Notes under the pieces: generated by a model | Seen by the model: the letters and a program-made list of their open reading frames with translations, nothing else | Told to the model about the DNA's origin: nothing | The model's database searches: none | Made by a program: the position numbers and the translations under genes | Origin: Cryobacterium cryoconiti | Lineage (GTDB): Bacteria; Actinomycetota; Actinomycetes; Actinomycetales; Microbacteriaceae | Assembly: GCF_004403065.1 (NCBI RefSeq) | Contig: NZ_SOHA01000017.1 | Location: 1-62,775 of the forward strand | Length of the DNA stretch: 62,775 nt | Direction of reading: 5' to 3' | Shown: in pieces, positions 1-6,245 of the stretch | How positions within the stretch are numbered: the stretch's first letter is position 1 | Layout of the letters: each line of letters opens with the position of its first letter

Positions 1-2
1 CC

Positions 3-128
3 GTTATGCTCGCCACTTCAGCTGCTTCCGTTCTCGCGGCTGGCTTGGTGCTGGTCCAGGGGAGTAGCCGTCGGCGAGTCCTTCTGGATGCAGAGAGACA
101 CCGGGAGAGTGCTAGCGAAACGGACTAG
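3..128 (+). CDS. C-terminal end of a membrane protein (partial, runs off left edge)
   Basis: An open frame enters from the left edge and stops with TAG at 126-128. The visible 41 residues from the first Met contain a short hydrophobic alanine/valine/leucine-rich segment (about residues 3-18), then a basic RRR stretch and a charged tail. This is typical of the last transmembrane helix and cytoplasmic end of a small membrane protein. The true start lies outside the window, so the family cannot be named. The call rests only on reading-frame character and the clean stop before the opposing gene; it could be a chance frame. Confidence 0.4.
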   Translation, partial: VMLATSAASVLAAGLVLVQGSSRRRVLLDAERHRESASETD

Positions 129-175
129 GGCTGGGTGCACCCACGGACCGCGAAACGAACCCTCATCGCGCAGTC

Positions 176-1030
176 TTAGACGGGGGTGCCGGGGAATTCG
201 AGCCAGCGCCATGATTGATCCCGGAACACGAGGGAGCGATGCCAATAGTTGGACCAGACCCATAACGAGTCCACCTCTTCGAACCCGTGCGGCGGGCGTA
301 CAGGTAGTTCGAAGTCATCGGTGAAGAACCGCGCTGGTAACACTTCATCAAGCGGCACCAAGAACAGGTGCCGTTCCGAAACATCAGCTGCGTTTCTCAC
401 CTTTCGGATGTGGGAAGCCATGTGCGGTTGGTCGTGCCAGCTCGTCACAATGGCGGAGAAGTCGTCCGGTGCGGAATCCACGAACTCGGTGCGCGTGCTC
501 GGGTAAAGCGTCACCCCAGCACTGAACGGCGTCCGCCGCAGCGTTCCGACGTCATCGGCAAGGAACCCTGCAACTTCGGACTCCTCCGCCAGCACACTCA
601 TGGGCAGTTCTTCGGGGGCATCGACCAACCATTCGTCGCAGAGCTGTGCTGCACGTATAACTGCCCGTCGCGTTTGCTTGTATAGGAAATTGGTGCTGGC
701 AGGGCGGAATTCCCACGACCTCGCTGACGGCCACCGCCAATCTTCCTTGGCAGCCATGCCCTGCCAGGCGATAGATGTTGCCTCGGTGACCAGCGTCACT
801 TCGAGGACGCCACGCCTTCCGTCTGGCCATTCCAGGTGGTAGTCCACAGCGGATTGGCGGCCGTCTATGTCGTAAGGAATGGCTTCCGCGCCGGTTTCGT
901 GGGCGACCAAGTGCGCCGCAATTTGCTCAGCTCTGTCCGCGAACCCTGTCATGAGTTCAACTATGCCGTGGCGCATCTCCTCGACGTGGTGATTGGGCCA
1001 CAGGTACGTTGCGTTCGGGCGAGACTTCAT
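176..1030 (-). CDS. Unknown 284-aa protein
   Basis: I do not recognise this protein. It is 284 residues, acidic and tryptophan-rich, with no signal peptide or membrane segment. A conserved-looking core near residues 60-85 has alternating hydrophobic residues around Leu-Glu-Val-Thr-Leu-Val-Thr-Glu. This pattern resembles the beta-strand core of some restriction-like nuclease folds, but no complete catalytic motif can be assigned. The ATG at 1030 follows a GGTAGG stretch that could serve as a ribosome-binding site. An alternative ATG lies at 976. GC content looks lower by eye than in the core genes to the right, which fits acquired DNA. It is divergent from the AraC-type regulator at 1350. Confidence 0.6.
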   Translation of the reverse strand: MKSRPNATYLWPNHHVEEMRHGIVELMTGFADRAEQIAAHLVAHETGAEAIPYDIDGRQSAVDYHLEWPDGRRGVLEVTLVTEATSIAWQGMAAKEDWRWPSARSWEFRPASTNFLYKQTRRAVIRAAQLCDEWLVDAPEELPMSVLAEESEVAGFLADDVGTLRRTPFSAGVTLYPSTRTEFVDSAPDDFSAIVTSWHDQPHMASHIRKVRNAADVSERHLFLVPLDEVLPARFFTDDFELPVRPPHGFEEVDSLWVWSNYWHRSLVFRDQSWRWLEFPGTPV

Positions 1031-1145
1031 TACGGCCTACCGCCTTAGCGAACCCTGAGCGGCCGACTTGTCTGGTTCCTGCGACTCAAGGTTGCGTGGT
1101 AGCCAATTCCTTGAGGATGATGGCTGCCGGCGCAATTCCGACCGT

Positions 1146-1247
1146 GCGGTGCAAGCGGATCCGGTAAGACGCTGCGGTAATGCCGAGGACCTGACCGGCG
1201 TGAGCGGAGTCGAGGTCGTCCCAGTTGGCCAGAGAGAGGGTTTCCAA
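1146..1247 (-). pseudogene. Remnant of an ECF sigma factor, region 4
   Basis: The 319-bp interval 1031-1349 has no intact gene. On the minus strand it carries about 34 residues that read like the region-4 helix-turn-helix of an ECF sigma factor: a Trp-Asp-Asp-Leu turn, Ala-Gly-Gln-Val-Leu-Gly-Ile, then Tyr-Arg-Ile-Arg-Leu-His-Arg. The usual continuation of this family (a basic helix and C-terminal tail) and all upstream domains are missing, so this is a decayed remnant. The match is from memory of the family pattern, not from a search. Confidence 0.4.
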
Positions 1248-1337
1248 AAAGCTCCTCCCACCACCCAAGAGTCACCGTCGAATCTCGCGCTGCATATATT
1301 CGCAAGAAAAGTCGAGCGGCTACCCAATCTGCGCGGA

Positions 1338-1343
1338 TACGCT
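1338..1343 (+). promoter_or_regulatory. -10 element TACGCT, leaderless araC-type gene
   Basis: TACGCT ends 6 nt before the ATG at 1350, the spacing expected if transcription starts at the A of the start codon. It also selects 1350 over longer in-frame starts upstream. Confidence 0.55.
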
Positions 1344-1349
1344 CGTTTT

Positions 1350-2300
1350 ATGTTCAGCCCTACCCGCCGTGAGTCGACTCGTCGTCATGACGAAGCCGTC
1401 GCACGGGTGCTGCTGCACATCGAGGAGAATCTCGAAGAGCCGCTGATCCTCGATGACCTCGCGACGATAGCCGGGTTCTCCCCGCACCACTTCCACCGCG
1501 TGTTTCATCAGGTCATCGGCGAGGCACCGAAGGAATATGTGCGTCGGCTGCGCTTGGAGCGCGCGGTGTACCGGATGAAGGTCAGCCTGGACAACGTGCT
1601 GGAGATCGCGCTCGACGCAGGCTTTGCAACGAATGAGACGTTTACGCGCGCCTTCATCCGGCAGTTTGGTCTCGGCCCCGCCGAGTTCCGAGCAGTGCTT
1701 AGGGGCTACCGCGCCGTCGCCGACGAGCTGCTCGGCAGCCGAACGTTCGACGAGTTCACCGACGAGACGCCGCTCACTCTGCGCTTCGACATGCACAAGA
1801 CGCCCGTCACGGTTGAGCACACGCCCGGTCGTCACCTTCTCGTTGTTCGTCACCACGGTTACGAGCACCTGCTAGCGCCAGGACAGCCGTTCCTCAGTCT
1901 CTGGGATGACCTGTTTGCCTACGCCGCCGCACGGGGAATCGACTACTCCTTGGACACCCTTGTCGCCATCACTCACGACGACCCATATGTGACGGAGGAT
2001 TCGCACATCCGCTTCGACGCGTGCATCGAGGTTGCCGCCCCGATGCACGCATCCTATCCGGTTGCGTATCGATGGATGCCGCCGCGGCTGTCCGTCGCAC
2101 GGCGGCACGGTGGCGGTCTTGAGGAAGTAGCGAAGACCTTCGCCCACATCGGCGTCGACTGGCTGACCTCGAGCCCATACGCCCTGGCCACCGCATCTCC
2201 TTTTGTTGTTTATCGCTGCGGCCGCGCGCGCGACGACGACCTGCATATCGAGCACGCTAACGCGTACGTCCCACTCGCCAAGACCGAAGGACACCCATGA
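1350..2300 (+). CDS. AraC-family regulator with GyrI-like effector domain
   Basis: This is a 316-residue transcription regulator. Residues about 10-110 form a double helix-turn-helix AraC domain, with the characteristic Ile-Ala-Gly-Phe-Ser-Pro-His-His-Phe-His-Arg-x-Phe first motif and a second motif ending Phe-Thr-Arg-Ala-Phe. Residues about 150-310 match the GyrI/SOUL-like small-molecule-binding domain seen in Rob and BmrR-type regulators, which usually sense hydrophobic drugs or metabolites. The frame is open further upstream, but the ATG at 1350 is preferred: the AraC domain starts there and a TACGCT -10 element lies exactly 6 nt upstream. Its last codons overlap the next gene by 4 bp (ATGA), so the two are translated together. 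Confidence 0.9.
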   Translation: MFSPTRRESTRRHDEAVARVLLHIEENLEEPLILDDLATIAGFSPHHFHRVFHQVIGEAPKEYVRRLRLERAVYRMKVSLDNVLEIALDAGFATNETFTRAFIRQFGLGPAEFRAVLRGYRAVADELLGSRTFDEFTDETPLTLRFDMHKTPVTVEHTPGRHLLVVRHHGYEHLLAPGQPFLSLWDDLFAYAAARGIDYSLDTLVAITHDDPYVTEDSHIRFDACIEVAAPMHASYPVAYRWMPPRLSVARRHGGGLEEVAKTFAHIGVDWLTSSPYALATASPFVVYRCGRARDDDLHIEHANAYVPLAKTEGHP

Positions 2301-2746
2301 AAGGCTTCCAGTTAAATGCCCACGTCGAGCGAACCCCTCGAGAGGTGTTCGCAGTAATCTCTGATCCGCGGGAAGCGACCGAGTTCCTCGACAACATCAA
2401 GAGGTCGACGAAGCTCACCGCCGGCCCTATTGGCGCGGGATCCACATTTCGGGAGACCCGTGTGGTCGGCAAGAAGGAGTCCACCGCGGACCTCGTCATC
2501 GCCGAGTACGAACCAGACACACTCGTCGGTATCAGCGCCGAAGCCGAGGGCATCACGGTCACCTACCACTACCGCCTCGCACCGGATGGCGACGGCACAA
2601 ACGTCGACTGGACGTGCGAACTGGAAGCCAATGGCTTGCGCCGCATGATGCTTCCGATGGTCGCGACCATTATGAAGAAGGAAGACGGCGATCACCTGCA
2701 ACGGCTCAAGGCATACATCGAAAGCAAAAGTCAGGCGGCGACGTGA
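2297..2746 (+). CDS. SRPBCC (START-like) family protein
   Basis: A 149-residue soluble protein of the SRPBCC/polyketide-cyclase superfamily, small helix-grip folds that bind hydrophobic ligands. The N-terminus has the usual pattern (Val-Glu-Arg-Thr-Pro-Arg-Glu-Val-Phe, then Asp-Pro at about residue 26), followed by alternating strands and a long C-terminal helix with basic residues. It overlaps the AraC/GyrI regulator by 4 bp, which suggests that the regulator senses, and this protein binds, a related small molecule. That link is inference. The substrate is unknown. Confidence 0.75.
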   Translation: MKGFQLNAHVERTPREVFAVISDPREATEFLDNIKRSTKLTAGPIGAGSTFRETRVVGKKESTADLVIAEYEPDTLVGISAEAEGITVTYHYRLAPDGDGTNVDWTCELEANGLRRMMLPMVATIMKKEDGDHLQRLKAYIESKSQAAT

Positions 2747-3360
2747 CAAGCATGCTGATCGGATTCCAAGGATCACCAGAGGAGATTTGGACTTCTTGTG
2801 CGCAATGGTGGCGCGATCACGGACTACAGTCATTTGCCGATGCCCTCGGCGAACCCGCACCGATCACCCTCTCCGGAGGCGAGAGCTGCTTCGTGTTTCC
2901 CCCGGTTTCAATGCAGCTGGAAGGAATGCCACAGCTCGTCGAACTGGCCAACTACGATCAACCCTGCAGAATACAGTCCGAGATGTTGAGCGCGAGCACG
3001 GATCGACCGAATCGCCCCTATGCACTCGTCCTGTCCCACGGCATACCTGAGTGGACCCGAGGATTGACTTCGGCCGGGCTGCGCACGGCGTTGCTCGAGC
3101 ATCGCGTCCTCGGGCTGAGTGTCCCGGAGTATCTGTCATTGCAACGTCGAGCTTTTGAGGTCTTCGAGGACCATCGTTTCGACGACTACACGGGCGATCC
3201 TGCGGGGTGGACCTGGTTGCCCGCATCGACGGCTGGACCGCTGTGGGGAATGGGCTACTACAACTCGCTTAAGGGCCAGTTGGAGGTTTCCGCGTGCAAG
3301 GCTGGAAGCAAAAACCCCCGCAAAGGCGCGCACATCTGTCGCATCGTCGGGCACCCGTGA
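2743..3360 (+). CDS. Unknown protein, third gene of the AraC operon
   Basis: About 205 residues with no family I recognise. The GTG at 2743 overlaps the preceding stop (GTGA), and an ATG at 2752 is an alternative. The protein is soluble by appearance. It has a Trp-rich N-terminus (Trp-Thr-Ser-Cys-Ala-Gln-Trp-Trp) and a central Leu-Ser-His-Gly-Ile-Pro-Glu-Trp-Thr. The last 20 residues are basic (Lys-Ala-Gly-Ser-Lys-Asn-Pro-Arg-Lys) and do not resemble the rest. They lie just before the truncated winged-helix remnant at 3408, so the natural C-terminus may have been lost at a rearrangement junction. Confidence 0.6.
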   Translation: MTSMLIGFQGSPEEIWTSCAQWWRDHGLQSFADALGEPAPITLSGGESCFVFPPVSMQLEGMPQLVELANYDQPCRIQSEMLSASTDRPNRPYALVLSHGIPEWTRGLTSAGLRTALLEHRVLGLSVPEYLSLQRRAFEVFEDHRFDDYTGDPAGWTWLPASTAGPLWGMGYYNSLKGQLEVSACKAGSKNPRKGAHICRIVGHP

Positions 3361-3407
3361 GCCCGATAATTCGCGGGAACTGGGGCGAGAGGTGGGTGCT
3401 GTCCCCC

Positions 3408-3608
3408 ATGGGCAACAGGCATCCTTGCCTCACTAAAACGATCCGCAACCTGCTCAAACTCGGCTACGTGCACACATCGAAGCAAACATCGCCCGAACGA
3501 ACGGACTCCCGTCGCACCACGACCGTTTCACTCACCGCTCGAGGACGAGCGGCGTTCGATGGACACATCGCTGCGCTACGGGAACTCTCTGAAACGAAAC
3601 CGCTTTAG
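3408..3608 (+). pseudogene. C-terminal remnant of a winged-helix (MarR/PadR-like) regulator
   Basis: The frame encodes the recognition helix and wing of a winged-helix regulator: Leu-Thr-Lys-Thr-Ile-Arg-Asn-Leu-Leu-Lys-Leu-Gly-Tyr-Val, then Asp-Ser-Arg-Arg-Thr-Thr-Thr-Val-Ser-Leu-Thr-Ala-Arg-Gly-Arg-Ala-Ala-Phe, and a C-terminal helix ending at 3608. The N-terminal half of such a domain is absent. The frame upstream overlaps the end of the previous gene, and there is no convincing ribosome-binding site. I read it as a broken gene in a decaying accessory region. 3609-3770 holds nothing I can identify. Confidence 0.5.
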
Positions 3609-3770
3609 CGCCCGTAAGCCGGACCTCCTACGGACACTTCTCCGCGATCATGCGGGTGTGCAACCTGCTCGGGTCGGAAATTCGCATAGAACCCGCCCGA
3701 TAGAAAATCGCGCTCACGGGTGTCAAACGGGACACCCCGTCCGGCGACTCCAGGCGGTCCATGCCGGTCA

Positions 3771-4211
3771 CTACAACACGTTGATGGCGCTTGCCCGCCA
3801 GCGTTGGTCCATGCCTTCGAGACGAAGCGCAACCGCACGCACGCGCACCTTGCTGTGAACTATCACCACCGCCTCAATCACGCCGTCCCGAGGCTCGGTC
3901 ATTGTTACGCGGCCGATCGTGATGGCCGGCCGTTGGGCGCGCTGGCCCTTGACGGCACGGGCCCGCGCCGATAATACGACCCGTTTGAGTAGGTGCCGGT
4001 AAACGTCGTCGCTGACCCAGCGGGCGAGCTGGTCGAGTTCGCGCGCGCCGGCGAGGACTTCAATGACGCAACGGGTGAGGTTTATCAGCAGCGGCTCCGG
4101 ATCTGGCAACTGCTCCCGCGTGCTCGGCTGATGGCCGAAGAAGTCGTCTTCGACGAACTTGTCGCCCCGTGACCGGGGCCCGCGGGCCGGGTTTGCGGCT
4201 GGATCGCTCAT
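3771..4211 (-). CDS. Rv3235-family protein (DUF6459)
   Basis: A 146-residue protein matching the actinobacterial Rv3235 family. It has a disordered N-terminus rich in Arg/Pro/Asp, then a compact alpha/beta domain (about residues 45-145) with Ala-Arg-Glu-Leu-Asp-Gln-Leu-Ala-Arg-Trp-Val-Ser-Asp-Asp-Val-Tyr. The function is not established. In related genomes it sits near secA and hpf, which would be just outside this accessory insertion. The ATG at 4211 is preferred over the upstream in-frame ATG because GGAGGA lies 3 nt before it. Confidence 0.8.
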   Translation of the reverse strand: MSDPAANPARGPRSRGDKFVEDDFFGHQPSTREQLPDPEPLLINLTRCVIEVLAGARELDQLARWVSDDVYRHLLKRVVLSARARAVKGQRAQRPAITIGRVTMTEPRDGVIEAVVIVHSKVRVRAVALRLEGMDQRWRASAINVL

Positions 4212-4434
4212 GACTCCTCCGAGGTGCGTGAATCCGGTCATTCCGGCTCTATCGCCGGGGCAACCGGTTGGTTCAAGGGTTCGGCTGGTTCAAGTTCGGG
4301 TGGTCCCGGGCTCGGATGGTTCGCAGTTGTGATGGACCCGGTGCCCGGGGGACCTGATGCACCCCCTAGGTGGGGGGGGCAGCGTGAACGACACTCAATC
4401 AGCCGAGAACGGCGGTGTCGAGTGCTTTTAAGGC

Positions 4435-4445
4435 CTGTGGATAAC
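4435..4445 (+). promoter_or_regulatory. DnaA-box-like site CTGTGGATAAC, copy 1
   Basis: The 11-mer contains TGTGGATAA, the complement of the classical DnaA box TTATCCACA. It lies about 40-48 bp upstream of the start codon at 4484. An identical 11-mer lies at 5511-5521 in the same gene cluster. Confidence 0.5.
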
Positions 4446-4471
4446 CCGGGCGGCGTGGCGGTGGAAAAAGC

Positions 4472-4477
4472 TAACTT
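4472..4477 (+). promoter_or_regulatory. -10 element TAACTT, leaderless
   Basis: TAACTT ends 6 nt before the GTG at 4484. It supports that GTG as the start and a leaderless transcript. Confidence 0.55.
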
Positions 4478-4483
4478 CGGGAT

Positions 4484-5113
4484 GTGCGCTGGGACAATCT
4501 GTTCGACGACCTCGAGGGGCAGCTCGAACACGAGCTGAATACAGAGGAGATCGATCTGCGCGCTGAGGAGGAACGGCTGCGGCTGGGGCGGTTGTCGCTG
4601 CGAAACCGGTTGACCAGTCTCGTGCAAACGCCTGCCGGACCGGCACGCGGCGCTGCTGCGGGAGTGCGCAGTGACACTGGCGTGCTTCGGATTGTGCTCG
4701 CGATGGGGGAGACCATCACTGTTCGGCCGACTACCTTCGGGCGGGACTGGTTGGCGGGAGACCTGCTGGATTCCGGTGCGGCCGGGTCCCAGTGCGTGCT
4801 CCCACTCGCTGCCATTGCCGGGGTCGTGCTGCGACGGGAGGAAGTCTCGGGATCGCTGGGCATCGAACCGGAGTCGGCCGCCAGAGTCGTGGACCGCATC
4901 GGCTTGGCCTTCGTGCTGAGAGATCTGTGCCGGCGGCGCGCAAGCGTGGAAGTGCACACCCGGGCCGGCGTGCTACCCGGCACCATCGACCGGGTGGGTC
5001 GGGATCACGTCGATCTGGCCCTGCACGCGGCCGGCACACTGCGCCGCGAGGCGGAGGTGCGCAACTACCGCATCGTGCCCGTGGCCGAGATCCAACTCGT
5101 GCGCCTGCCCTGA
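4484..5113 (+). CDS. Conserved actinobacterial hypothetical protein, acidic coiled N-terminus
   Basis: A 209-residue soluble protein of unknown function that I associate with the Rv3235 neighbourhood in Microbacteriaceae. Residues 1-45 are strongly acidic and helical (Asp-Leu-Glu-Gly-Gln-Leu-Glu, then Glu-Glu-Glu-Arg-Leu-Arg-Leu), probably a short coiled coil. Residues about 70-209 look like a beta-rich domain with two Gly-Val-Leu-x-x-x-Ile/Val turns, possibly SH3-like or Sm-like. The start GTG is set by the -10 element 6 nt upstream. There is no signal or membrane segment. The coding strand faces the HTH gene at 5139 (convergent, 25-bp gap). Confidence 0.75.
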   Translation: MRWDNLFDDLEGQLEHELNTEEIDLRAEEERLRLGRLSLRNRLTSLVQTPAGPARGAAAGVRSDTGVLRIVLAMGETITVRPTTFGRDWLAGDLLDSGAAGSQCVLPLAAIAGVVLRREEVSGSLGIEPESAARVVDRIGLAFVLRDLCRRRASVEVHTRAGVLPGTIDRVGRDHVDLALHAAGTLRREAEVRNYRIVPVAEIQLVRLP

Positions 5114-5138
5114 TCGGTGCAGGGCGGCCGATTTCGTG

Positions 5139-5462
5139 TCACTCGTCGGGACGGATGATGGTGCCGCCGGACAGCTCCGGGATGTTCGCGAAATCGGACT
5201 GCTCCCACAGCGACAGGCGCCGGGCCTCCTCGTACTTCGCTTCGATGAAGGATTCAAGCACGACGCGCTCAACCCGCCAGACGCTGACAGCCGTCGAACC
5301 GGTCGTGGTGGCCCTCGCGCTGTGGGTGCCGAGCCGGATGGCCGGCAACTCACCGGTACGCACCAGTTCCAGCACCTGGGCCGTCGTCAGCGCCAGAATC
5401 ACGGCGGTGTCGGCAAGGGTGAGGAACCGACCCACGCCGGAGAGTGCCTCGGAATCGTTCAT
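5139..5462 (-). CDS. BldC-like MerR/excisionase-type HTH protein
   Basis: A 107-residue protein with an N-terminal MerR-like helix-turn-helix (about residues 10-45: Phe-Leu-Thr-Leu-Ala-Asp-Thr-Ala-Val-Ile-Leu-Ala-Leu-Thr, then Val-Arg-Thr-Gly-Glu-Leu-Pro-Ala-Ile-Arg-Leu-Gly). The wing ends in a Trp-Arg-Val motif, followed by a helix with Phe-Ile-Glu-Ala-Lys-Tyr-Glu-Glu. This is the layout of BldC and phage excisionase-like DNA-binding proteins. The ATG at 5462 was chosen over an upstream extension because the domain starts there and GATAAT lies 6 nt before it. It probably regulates its own cluster (inference). Confidence 0.8.
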   Translation of the reverse strand: MNDSEALSGVGRFLTLADTAVILALTTAQVLELVRTGELPAIRLGTHSARATTTGSTAVSVWRVERVVLESFIEAKYEEARRLSLWEQSDFANIPELSGGTIIRPDE

Positions 5463-5468
5463 GGATCG

Positions 5469-5474
5469 ATTATC
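5469..5474 (-). promoter_or_regulatory. -10 element GATAAT, leaderless HTH gene
   Basis: On the minus strand GATAAT ends 6 nt before the ATG at 5462. Confidence 0.5.
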
Positions 5475-5510
5475 CGTCCCCGAGCGTCCCGACATCCGGT
5501 GGAGGCGCGG

Positions 5511-5521
5511 CTGTGGATAAC
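5511..5521 (+). promoter_or_regulatory. DnaA-box-like site CTGTGGATAAC, copy 2
   Basis: Identical to the 11-mer at 4435-4445. It lies between the divergent HTH gene (start 5462) and the SAF-domain gene (start 5611), about 50-58 bp upstream of the HTH start. Confidence 0.5.
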
Positions 5522-5610
5522 TTTCCCGCGTAGGGGGCGGAGACGACGACGATGGACTCCGGACACGAGGCAGCACGGATTTTGAGACAGCACCGGGGAG
5601 GCAGGGGATT

Positions 5611-6243
5611 GTGAAGAGACCCGCGAAGAGCACGCGCCGCAGTTTTTGGTTCGACCCTCGATTCGCGATCGGGTTGGGCCTGGTCGTCGCCGCGGTCGGG
5701 GGCGTCTACCTGATCGTGTCCGCCAGCGACCAGAGCACTGCCGTGTTCGCCGCCCGCTCTGCGCTCGCCGTGGGGGATCGAGTCCAGGCCGGCGACCTCG
5801 TGGCCACCCAGGTGCGCCTGGACGGGACTGGTGACCTGTATGTGACCCCCGACTGGTTGCCTGACGACGGGCTCGTAGTCACGCGCACCATCGCGGCCGG
5901 TGAGCTCGTGCCGGTGTCTGCGGTCGGCCGTACCTCGGGCACGGAGACCACAAGCGTGGTCGTGGAGCTGACCAGCGCTCTTGCCGCGAACATCGGGCCC
6001 GGCACTGTGGTGGACCTCTGGGCCGCTCGGAAAACCGACCAGAACGCCTACGGACCCCCGACCGTTCTCGTCGGCCAGGCCTCGGTCGTGCTTCTGGTCG
6101 AACCCACCGGGCTGACGGTGGGAACCGGCATCCGATCGCTGGAGCTCCTGGTGCCCAAGGACAACGTCGCCGAGGTGCTGGAGTCCATCGCGAATCGCGA
6201 CGCCCTCGCCGTCGTGCCCGTCAACGAGCCCCTGGAGCAGTAG
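5611..6243 (+). CDS. SAF-domain membrane-anchored protein (CpaB/RcpC-like)
   Basis: A 210-residue protein with a basic N-terminus, one transmembrane helix (about residues 17-37) and an outside SAF domain (about 45-110: Ala-Leu-Ala-Val-Gly-Asp-Arg-Val-Gln-Ala-Gly-Asp-Leu-Val). The C-terminal part resembles the RcpC/CpaB periplasmic domain of Tad pilus assembly proteins. It starts at a GTG after a GGAGG-like site and runs 2 bp short of the CpaE-like ATPase, so the pair forms an operon. No pilin, CpaF, TadB/C or secretin is visible nearby, so this is an orphan CpaB/CpaE-type pair. Its role is unknown. Confidence 0.75.
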   Translation: MKRPAKSTRRSFWFDPRFAIGLGLVVAAVGGVYLIVSASDQSTAVFAARSALAVGDRVQAGDLVATQVRLDGTGDLYVTPDWLPDDGLVVTRTIAAGELVPVSAVGRTSGTETTSVVVELTSALAANIGPGTVVDLWAARKTDQNAYGPPTVLVGQASVVLLVEPTGLTVGTGIRSLELLVPKDNVAEVLESIANRDALAVVPVNEPLEQ

Positions 6244-6245
6244 CC

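Noticed and set aside
4362..4379. C5/G8 run (hairpin or slippage tract) in 4212-4483
   Set aside because: The run of 8 G could slip, but it lies outside any coding frame I support and there is no evidence that it controls a gene. The rest of this 272-bp region holds only the DnaA-like site and promoter.
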